Of a stretch of DNA of 22,332 bases, positions 14,467-21,600 are shown piece after piece. Within the stretch, counting starts at the first letter, position 1; every line of letters starts with the position of its first letter. Origin of the DNA: JAVBLT01 sp031553315. GTDB taxonomy: Bacteria > Verrucomicrobiota > Kiritimatiellia > RFP12 > DVOR01. Location of the stretch: positions 1-22,332 of the forward strand of contig JAVBLT010000061.1 in assembly GCA_031553315.1 (NCBI GenBank), read 5' to 3'. The notes under the pieces are model-generated. The model was given only the letters and a program-made list of their open reading frames with translations, was not told where the DNA came from and ran no database searches. A program made the position numbers and the translations under genes.

Positions 14467-16644
14467 TTATGAGGAACCGCGCCCTTTTATATCCAGCCGC
14501 TGGCAGAGGGTGGTGCGGCGCTCGCGGACGAGGTTGTTGTTGAGGGCGATGGAGATGGCTTTGGAGGAGCCGACGACGCAGACGAGCCGGCGGCCGCGGG
14601 TGATGGCGGTGTAGAGGAGGTTGCGCTGGAGGAGCTTGAAGTGCTGGGTGTGGAGGAGGAGGATGACGGCGGGGTATTCGCTGCCTTGGGATTTGTGGAT
14701 GCTGCAGGCGTAGGAAAGGGTGAGCTCGTCGAGCTCCGATTGCTGGTAGGTGACGGGGCGGCCGTCGTAAAGCACAACGAGCTCGCGGGTGGCTTCGTCG
14801 ACGGCGGCGATGTGGCCGACGTCGCCATTGAACACGTCTTTGTCGTAGTTGTTGCAGAGCTGCATCACGCGGTCGTTTTTTCGGAAGAGGGTGCCGCCGC
14901 GGTTGAGGGCGGGGCCGGTGGGGTTGAGGGTGCGCTGGATCACGTCGTTGATGTTTTCGGCGCCGAGGGTGCCGCGGCGCATGGGGGTGAGGATCTGGAC
15001 GGCGTGGAGGGGGTCGAGCTGAAACTGTTTGGGGATGCGCCGGGTCATGAGCTCGACGGTGCGGGTGAGGATGTCGGCGGATTCGGCGGTCTCGATGAAG
15101 TAGAAATCGCTTTTCTCGCCGCTGGGGGGGAGGATGAAGCGGTCGCCTTGGTTCACGCGGTGGGCGTTGCGGACGATGTAGCCGGTGACGTCTTGCCGGT
15201 AGATGGCGGTGAGGCGGGTGCAGGGGAAGGCGCGGGAGGCGATGAGGTCGTGGAGCACATTGCCGGGGCCGACGCTGGGGAGCTGGTCTGTGTCGCCCAC
15301 GATGATGAGGGTGGCGGCGGCGGGGAGCGCGTCGAGCACTTGGCGGGTGAGGGTGATGTCGAGCATGGAGGCTTCGTCGAGGATGAAACAGTCGCCGGGG
15401 ATGGGGTTTTCGGCGTTGTAGAGGAAATCGCGGGTTTGGGGCTGGTACTTGAGGAGGCGGTGGAGGGTGGTGGCGGGGCGGCCTGTGGATTCGCTCATGC
15501 GTTTGGCGGCGCGGCCTGTGGGGGCGGCGAGGAAGATGCGAAGCTTGCGGGCGGCGTAAATTTCGCAGAGGGCGCGGATGATGGTGGTCTTGCCCACGCC
15601 CGGACCGCCGGTGATGAGGGCGACTTTGGATGCGCTGGTTTTGCAGAGGGCTTCCCATTGGGCGGCGGCGAGGGTGAGGCCCATTTTCCGCTCGGCCCAG
15701 GGCACGGCTTTATCGGCGGCGATGGGGGGGAAGGAGGGTGGGGTGGCGGCGAGGTGGAGGAGCTTTTGGGCGGCGCGCATTTCGTCGTGATAAAGGTCGC
15801 AGAGGTAGATGCGCTGTTCTTCTTTTACGAGTTTGCCGCGCGCGGTTTCGGCTTTGAGGGCTTCGGCGAGAATTTCGAGGGGGATGTTGAGCAGCTCCTG
15901 TGCCTGGAGGAGGAGCTCCGATTCGATGGCGAAACAGTGGCCGCCGTCTTCGGCTTGTGTGCGGAGGAAGTAGAGGAGGCCGGCCTGGGCGCGAAGCTCG
16001 GATTCGGGGGAAATGCCGACTCGGGCGGCGATGGCGTCGGCGGTTTTGAAGCCGATGCCCCACACATCTTCACAGAGGCGGTAAGGGTTGCGTTTGACCA
16101 CGGCGATCGCGTCGGCGCCGTAGCGGCGGTAAATGCGGGCGGCCTGGCCGGTGCCGATGCCGTTGGATTGCAGGAAGATCATGATGTCGCGCACGCTGCG
16201 TTGCTCGACCCAGCTTTCGCGGATGAGCAGGCGCTTGGCCCGGCCGATGCCGTCGACTTCTTCGAGGCGGGCGCTGGCTTTGTCGAGCACATCGAGGGTG
16301 TTGGCGCCGAAGTGGTCGACGATGCGCTGGGCGGTGACCTTTCCCACGCCTTTGATCATGCCGCTGGAAAGGTAGCGGCGAATGCCTTCGGCGGAGGTGG
16401 GGGCGATGCAGGTGATGGTTTGGGCTTTGAACTGCCGGCCATAGTGCGGGCTGTTGATCCACTCGCCGCGGGCGGTGAGCTCTTCTCCTTCCCAGATGGC
16501 GGCGCATTTGCCCACGAGGGTGACAAGGTCGTTGCCGCCGACGACGGTTTGAACGGGCCGCACGGCACAGACGGTGTAGCCTGTGTCTTCATTGTGAAAA
16601 ACAACGTTTTCGACGGTTCCTGAGAGTGTTTCAAGATCGGTCAT
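14467..16644 (-). CDS. recD2: RecD2-like ATP-dependent DNA helicase (725 aa)
   Basis: This is an SF1B 5'-to-3' DNA helicase of the RecD2 type (not part of RecBCD), linked to DNA repair and replication-fork maintenance in the cytoplasm. The length is normal for the family. The N-terminal OB-like domain (residues 1-80) is followed by helix-hairpin-helix repeats near 97-145 (GVGKVTAQRIVDHFG, VDGIGRAKRLL) and a second region with WGIGFKTADAIA at 195-206. The helicase core has Walker A GGPGVGKTT at 346-354, APTGRAAKRM at 374-383, Walker B LDEASM at 422-427, GDTDQLPSVGPG at 450-461, SIHKSQGSEYPAV at 648-660 and YTAITRGRR at 678-686. The start ATG overlaps the marC-family stop (ATGA), so it is probably translationally coupled, and it has no strong ribosome binding site of its own. 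All catalytic motifs are intact. It is the first clearly chromosomal gene beside the phage region. Confidence 0.93.
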   Translation of the reverse strand: MTDLETLSGTVENVVFHNEDTGYTVCAVRPVQTVVGGNDLVTLVGKCAAIWEGEELTARGEWINSPHYGRQFKAQTITCIAPTSAEGIRRYLSSGMIKGVGKVTAQRIVDHFGANTLDVLDKASARLEEVDGIGRAKRLLIRESWVEQRSVRDIMIFLQSNGIGTGQAARIYRRYGADAIAVVKRNPYRLCEDVWGIGFKTADAIAARVGISPESELRAQAGLLYFLRTQAEDGGHCFAIESELLLQAQELLNIPLEILAEALKAETARGKLVKEEQRIYLCDLYHDEMRAAQKLLHLAATPPSFPPIAADKAVPWAERKMGLTLAAAQWEALCKTSASKVALITGGPGVGKTTIIRALCEIYAARKLRIFLAAPTGRAAKRMSESTGRPATTLHRLLKYQPQTRDFLYNAENPIPGDCFILDEASMLDITLTRQVLDALPAAATLIIVGDTDQLPSVGPGNVLHDLIASRAFPCTRLTAIYRQDVTGYIVRNAHRVNQGDRFILPPSGEKSDFYFIETAESADILTRTVELMTRRIPKQFQLDPLHAVQILTPMRRGTLGAENINDVIQRTLNPTGPALNRGGTLFRKNDRVMQLCNNYDKDVFNGDVGHIAAVDEATRELVVLYDGRPVTYQQSELDELTLSYACSIHKSQGSEYPAVILLLHTQHFKLLQRNLLYTAITRGRRLVCVVGSSKAISIALNNNLVRERRTTLCQRLDIKGRGSS

Positions 16645-17237
16645 TGTTTCACAAGGGCAATGAGCGAGGCAATGTTGACCGTGAAGAGGCGCACCGCAAT
16701 CGCAAGCAGGATCACGCCGAAGAAGCGGCGCATCATGTAGATGCCGCCTTTGCCGATGAGGCGCTCGATTTTATCGGTCGACCGCAGCACGAGGAAGACC
16801 ACGAGCATGTTGAGCACGAGGGCAATGAGGATGTTGGCGGCCTGATACTCGGCGCGAAGCGAAAGAAGCGTGGTGAAAGATCCGGCGCCGGCGATGAGGG
16901 GAAAGACCACGGGAATGAGGGTGGCGTCTTTCATCGGGCCCATGGTTTTGGAAATCTCAACGCCCAGCACCATCTCGAGCGCAATGACAAAAATGACAAT
17001 GGCGCCGGCCACGGCAAAGGAGGCGATGTCGACCTGGAAGAGCTTCAGGATCATGTTTCCCGCCACGAAGAAGCCGAGCAGCAGCACAAACGACCAGAGC
17101 GCCCCTTTCGAGGGGCTGATCTGCAACCCCTTTGACCGCAGTTCCAGCACAACGGGAATGGTGCCGATCACGTTGAGCACTGCGAACATCACCACGAATG
17201 CGCTCAAAATCTGATGAAAACTCAACACGGACAACAT
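16641..17237 (-). CDS. MarC-family integral membrane protein (198 aa)
   Basis: Six hydrophobic segments are visible (roughly residues 10-32, 47-67, 70-92, 107-128, 133-153, 172-192). They include the family-like start HQILSAFVVMFAVLNVIGTIPV and the central PVVFPLIAGAGSFTTLLSL. MarC/YchE/YhgN proteins are inner-membrane proteins whose role is still poorly defined. The old link to multiple antibiotic resistance has not held up, so no drug-resistance function should be inferred. The start at 17237 has an AAGGAGG at 17242-17248. The end overlaps recD2 by four bases, which makes a two-gene unit. The leader is only 18 bases from the terminator of the preceding gene, so its promoter either lies inside that gene or transcription depends on read-through. 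Confidence 0.88.
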   Translation of the reverse strand: MLSVLSFHQILSAFVVMFAVLNVIGTIPVVLELRSKGLQISPSKGALWSFVLLLGFFVAGNMILKLFQVDIASFAVAGAIVIFVIALEMVLGVEISKTMGPMKDATLIPVVFPLIAGAGSFTTLLSLRAEYQAANILIALVLNMLVVFLVLRSTDKIERLIGKGGIYMMRRFFGVILLAIAVRLFTVNIASLIALVKQ

Positions 17238-17255
17238 CGCTCCTCCTTAATGGTA

Positions 17256-17287
17256 AAAAGCCAATCCCCGGGCGGGGAATTGGCTTT
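17256..17287 (-). terminator. Intrinsic terminator after the nucleotidyltransferase gene
   Basis: On the minus strand AAAGCCAATTCCCC pairs with GGGGATTGGCTTT (one bulged base, loop GCCC) and is followed by TTTTT. It begins 13 bases after the stop at 17300. It also sits immediately before the marC-family ribosome binding site, so partial read-through or attenuation could set expression of marC-recD2. Confidence 0.85.
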
Positions 17288-17299
17288 CGGTGAACGGTT

Positions 17300-18244
17300 T
17301 TACTTCCAGAGCTGTTCGGGGTAGATGCCCTTGTCGACCATCGCGCGGATGGCGGCGACGACGACGGGTTTATCTTCCTTGTAGGTCACGCCGAACCAGC
17401 AGCTTTCCGTGGGCAGCACTTCCACCGTGGCCAGGCCTTCGCCCACGAGGTCGTTCACGTAGAAGGGAATGTACCACTCGGATTTGGGATTGGAGGCGTT
17501 GGTCTTGAGCCAGGTTGTGAAGCGGCTTTCCATGGTGGCGAAGATGTCGGGCGAAAAGCCCCAGAGGTTCATGGAAACGCGTTCCGCGCCGGTGAGCGGC
17601 AGGGGGAGCTCGGTTTCATGGTTGGCGATGGCGCCGGCTTTGCGCTCGATTTTGGTCATTTCGGTGATGCCGGTGAGCATGGAATCGGCATCGAGGGTGC
17701 AGACGCCGCGGGCGACGGAGCCGTTTTCGGAGAGCGTCTGATCCAGGCGGTAACCGACCATCGCAAAACGCATGGGTTTTGCGCCGGGTTTTTGGGTGGC
17801 GAGAAACGTGGCGAGGCGTTGAAAAGCGTCGGCGCCGTAGAAATCGTCGGCATTGATGGCGGCGAAGGGAGTGCTGACGGCATGGCGGGCGGCGCGCACG
17901 GCGTGGGCGGTGCCCCAGGGCTTGGTGCGTTCGGCCGGGGCTTCGCAGCCGGGGGGCAGATCGTTGAAATCCTGAAAAGCGAAGTCGATCGCGATTTTGC
18001 CTTCGTATTTGGAGGCGATCTGTTCACGGAAGATGGCTTCAAAATCTTTGCGAATCACAAAGACCACGCGGTTAAAACCTGCGCGCAGAGCGTCGTAAAT
18101 GGAATAATCCATAATGGTTTCGCCCGAGGGGCCCACAGGGTCGACCTGCTTCAGCCCGCCGTAGCGGCTTCCCATGCCGGCAGCCAGAATCACCAGCGTC
18201 GGCGCATTCGAGCACGAGCAACTCGCACCACATGTACACTTCAT
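17300..18244 (-). CDS. Sugar-phosphate nucleotidyltransferase with a Cys-rich N-terminus (314 aa)
   Basis: This belongs to the family that joins a nucleotide triphosphate to a sugar phosphate, giving an NDP-sugar for polysaccharide or glycan synthesis. The Rossmann-type start LVILAAGMGSRYGGLKQ (17-33) holds the nucleotide-binding G-x-G-(S/T)-R signature. Also visible are PVGPSGETIMDYSIYDALRA (36-55), PWGTAHAV (109-116) and NADDFYG (131-137), the metal and sugar binding loop. ATG at 18244 is chosen over 18337 because AAGGAG lies seven bases upstream, and the longer form would run across the promoter at 18269-18297. The family is common in anaerobes, but the exact sugar is not readable. The first 11 residues hold CxCxxxCxC (Cys 3, 5, 9, 11), a possible metal site not needed for the fold. 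It has its own promoter and terminator and is therefore probably monocistronic. Confidence 0.88.
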   Translation of the reverse strand: MKCTCGASCSCSNAPTLVILAAGMGSRYGGLKQVDPVGPSGETIMDYSIYDALRAGFNRVVFVIRKDFEAIFREQIASKYEGKIAIDFAFQDFNDLPPGCEAPAERTKPWGTAHAVRAARHAVSTPFAAINADDFYGADAFQRLATFLATQKPGAKPMRFAMVGYRLDQTLSENGSVARGVCTLDADSMLTGITEMTKIERKAGAIANHETELPLPLTGAERVSMNLWGFSPDIFATMESRFTTWLKTNASNPKSEWYIPFYVNDLVGEGLATVEVLPTESCWFGVTYKEDKPVVVAAIRAMVDKGIYPEQLWK

Positions 18245-18251
18245 AAAAAAA

Positions 18252-18257
18252 CTCCTT
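18252..18257 (-). promoter_or_regulatory. Ribosome binding site that fixes the nucleotidyltransferase start
   Basis: AAGGAG on the minus strand is seven bases before the ATG at 18244. It supports the short form of the protein and so makes the CxCxxxCxC motif its true N-terminus. Confidence 0.75.
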
Positions 18258-18268
18258 TTGTGCCGTAC

Positions 18269-18297
18269 AGTATACGATAAAGGTGCATTCTTTTCAA
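18269..18297 (-). promoter_or_regulatory. Sigma70-type promoter of the nucleotidyltransferase gene
   Basis: On the minus strand TTGAAA (18292-18297) and TATACT (18269-18274) are separated by exactly 17 bases, close to the consensus for vegetative sigma factor. The predicted transcript would start near 18262 and have a leader of about 18 bases. Confidence 0.75.
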
Positions 18298-18411
18298 CCT
18301 TTTCGAGGCTGTGAATTGCAAGTGGCAAATTGTTCAAATTGCAAAATGAAGTGAATCAGTCAAGAGAGGAGAGACTCTATACATAATTTGAATAAAATTC
18401 AGAGTGAATAT

Positions 18412-18425
18412 TAAAGTATACTTTA
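18412..18425. repeat. Perfect 14-bp palindrome TAAAGTATACTTTA
   Basis: The sequence equals its own reverse complement and lies about 115 bases upstream of the nucleotidyltransferase -35 box and about 265 bases before the LamG start. It could be an operator for a dimeric regulator of either gene, but AT-rich DNA also gives such words by chance. Confidence 0.6.
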
Positions 18426-18604
18426 TTTTAAGAATCAATCAATCCAAAAGGGAATTGAAAAAATCGATTTTTCGTTTTGCCGATCCTGGAATCAATGAGG
18501 GTGTTTTTTTGATATCAATTTGAATATTTGATTGGGTTTATCAATCGTTCGTTCATTGATGAATTTTTGATTTCGGTTTTTTTTGGATTCGGGTTCCAAT
18601 TATT

Positions 18605-18636
18605 TTGCTTGCTTTCTTTGAATCGCGGGGTATACC
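18605..18636 (+). promoter_or_regulatory. Possible promoter of the LamG gene
   Basis: TTGCTT at 18609-18614 and TATACC at 18631-18636 are spaced by 16 bases, giving a moderate -35/-10 match about 50 bases before the start codon. A second TTGCTT at 18605 gives poorer spacing. Confidence 0.3.
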
Positions 18637-18690
18637 ATGATCCTGTATTGCAAGTAACATACCCGCCTGTTTTCAAAAAAGGGGTCTGCC

Positions 18691-21600
18691 ATGAAACAGA
18701 TAGTGATGCTCTCCATTTTCAGCGTTGCGGCTTTTTTCGGGGTGCCGGTCCGGGCGGAACCGTCGCGGGCGGAGGTCGACTTGCGTCTGCTCTCGCCCGG
18801 GGTGGTTCAGCCGCGATCCGCACCGCGCTGGCTGACCACGGTTGGCGTGGGGGGCGGGGCGCTTTCGGCGGAGGCGGGCTGGGTCTTCACGGGGGCGGGC
18901 GATGAGAGCCTTTCTTTCCGGATCGATCGGGAGATTCTGGGGCGCCCGCTGACGGTGAAGCTGGATGCGGGGGCGGCGTTTGAGGTGGCGCTGTTTGATG
19001 CGGATCTGAATGCGCTTGTTGCGCTGGATGCATTTGAAGGAATGGCGGTGGCGCCGCTGAATGAATATCCGGGGGCGGTTTGGGTCTTTGTATCGCCGCT
19101 CGGGGAGGGGGCGTTGAAGTCGATTTCGCTCTATGTAGATGAGGATGGCGACGGGCTGGATGCGGATCAGGAAGCGGCCCTGGGTACTTCCGACCTGAAC
19201 CCCGATTCGGATGGCGACGGGGCCGGCGATGATCAGGAGTGGCCGGCGGGGCCGGATTCCGCGATTCCCGGTGAATGGGTCGTGAAGGAGGCGGCGGCGC
19301 CGCTTCCGCTGCCGCCTGATTTCTTTTTGCCGGTGACGGCGCGCCCGGCGGCGCTGTACGGGTTTCCGCCGGAGAATCTCGCGTTTTCGGATTCGGTCGC
19401 CTTGCTTGCGCAGAGCCGCCGGGCAGTGCTGCGGGTGACGGGCGGGTGTTTTGAGGATCCGTTAGGGGCGGTTTCCGGGGTGCCGGGTGCGGTTGCGGCG
19501 GTTGAGCCGGGGGCGGGGGTGCCGTTCGGGCTGACAGCGCGCTTCAAGGCGACGCGGCTGAATCTGGGCAGGCCGCCGGCGCTGAATCTGAGCGGGGCTG
19601 TGACGGTTTCGGCGTGGTTCCGGCCTGAAAAATTCACCGGTCTTCAGCTGATCGCGGCGCATGGCCATGTGATGGAGCCTCTCCGGCGCGAGCTTTCGCT
19701 GCGGGTGTCGGGAGGGAATTATCAATTTGGCTCCTGGAACGGTTCGGATCACTTCGCCACGGGTGCGGCGGCGGTGGCCGATTGCAATGCGTGGGTTCAT
19801 TTGGCGGGCGTTTACGATGGTTCGGCCTATCGGCTTTACCGCAACGGAGTGTTGCTGGCTTCGCGCGTTTCGGCGGTGGCGCCGGCCGCCTTTGAGGCGG
19901 ATTGGACGATCGGCGGTCACGCCACAGACAACAGCCGTTCCTTTCAGGGCGAGATCGGCGAGGTGGCATTTTGGAGTGAAGCGCTTTCACCGGAAGCCTG
20001 CGCGATGCTGTATGCGCTGGGAAAATCGGGCCACGGCGCCGGAAGCCTTCTGGCCGCCGGCACGCGCGACTGGAGCGCGGCGGGGATCGGGTCTGTGGCG
20101 CGGCAGCCGCTTTTCGCGCTGGATACCACGCCCCCGGCTCTGACGGAGCCGCCCGCTGTGGCCTGTGAGCTGCCGGCGGATGGTTGGGAGCCGGAAGCCT
20201 GCGGGAAGCCTGCGGCTTGGGACGCCGTGACGCCTGCCCCAATCGTCCGCCATGCCGACTCGCCCTCCGCCTGGGATCTTTCCGGCGCGGGCCGCGCGCT
20301 TGCCTTCGACCGGGTGTGGACGGCGTGGGATGAGGCGGGCAACGCCGCTTCCGCCGTTCAGCCCTTCACATTGAACGATGCGACCGCGCCGGCGCTCCTT
20401 CTTCCGCCCGATTACGCCGGCCCCGCCGGGCGGGGCATCACGCCCGAAATCACCGGCTACGCCACCGCCGCCGACAACGCCGACCCCGACCCCCAAGTCG
20501 CCTGGCGCGACATCGCCGACACGGCCGTCGGCGCCGGCCGCGTCTACGCCTTTCCCTCCGAGCTCGCCTGTTCCGGCCTCACCGGATCCCTGTCGCTTCC
20601 CCCCGGCGTCCCCGCCGGTTTCAACACCGCCCGCCCCTTTACCCTCTGCGCATGGGTCCGGCCCGGCGATTCGAGCGGCTACAGGGTCATCATGCATCAC
20701 GGCGGCAGCAACCCCATTCGCCGCTGCATCTTTCTGCGCATCAACAACAACCATTACCAGTTCGGCTACTGGGACGGCGCCGACGCTCAAGCCTCCTTCG
20801 CCATCCCCGCCGCCGACCGCAACGCCTGGGTCCACCTCGCCGGTCGCTTCACCGGCGCCGCCTTCGAGCTTTACCGCAACGGCATCCGCGTGGCCGAAAA
20901 AGCCGGAGCATCCGCTTCGTTCAACGAACGCTGGGCCATCGGCCACGACCTGTACAACACCGCGCGCCACTGGCAGGGCGAGATCCGCCGGATCGGCATC
21001 TGGTCCCGCGCGCTGCACCCGAGCGAAATCGCCCTCCTCGCCGCACCCGAAACACGCGACAACCTCTCCCCCGGCGCATCCCCCGCCTTCTGGCGCGCCG
21101 AACCAACCGCCTGCGACGGCGACGGCGGCGGCACGCTCCTCCCGCCCGATTCACTCGGCGACCTCGATGTGAGCCAACCCTTCTCCGTCAGCGCCTGGGT
21201 CAACCCCGCGGCGAACAACGGCAACCGCGTCATCATCGAAAAAGGCCTCATCTGGACCGGCACGGTCAACCGGGAAATCACCCTGCGCATCCAGAACGGC
21301 GCCTACCAGTTCGGCTACTGGAACGGCGGCAACCACTTCGCCGCCGCCCCCATGCCCGCCGCCGACCTCAACGCCTGGGTTCACCTCGCCGGCCGTTTCA
21401 CCGGAACCGCCTTCGAGCTCTACCGCAACGGCGAGCTCGCCGCCACCCAAACCGCCACCCCTGAAAACTTCGATTGCCCCTGGGGCATCGGTCGCCCCGG
21501 GACCAGCGCCGGGCGTTACTTCAAAGGCACACTCGCCGCCATCGGCCTCTGGCCCCGCGCCCTCACCGCCAACGAAATCGCCTTCCTCGCCGCCGACCGG

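Larger units (their letters stand above)
18245..18690. other. 446-bp AT-rich divergent spacer
   Basis: This region separates the nucleotidyltransferase from the LamG gene. It holds the minus-strand promoter at 18269-18297, a direct repeat CAAATTG-TT-CAAATTG near 18328-18343, the 14-bp palindrome at 18412-18425, and many T-runs and TTGAT/TGAAT words around 18510-18580, including ATCAAT...ATTGAT inverted repeats. A possible + strand promoter lies at 18605-18636. No gene-like frame was recognised; the + strand frame at 18528-18905 shifts into the LamG gene out of frame and is judged non-coding. Confidence 0.6.

Noticed and set aside
14239..14472. 77-residue + strand frame in the spacer, ending in recD2
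   Set aside because: It runs through the palindrome, has no ribosome binding site, overlaps the recD2 3' end, and its protein matches nothing I recognise. A minus-strand frame in the same place is at least as plausible.
14641..16623. 660-residue frame on the + strand across recD2
   Set aside because: It is antisense to a complete RecD2 helicase with all motifs. Its protein is a low-complexity Gly/Val/Glu/Ala string expected from the reverse of GC-rich codons.
18405..18435. dif-like recombination site in the AT-rich spacer, suggested by the skew change
   Set aside because: The palindrome lacks the arm and central-region pattern of known dif sites and lies about 1.8 kb from the skew reversal.
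18528..18905. 125-residue + strand frame before and into the LamG gene
   Set aside because: It is out of frame with the signal-peptide start at 18691 and its second half is a Gly/Arg-rich shadow of that gene.
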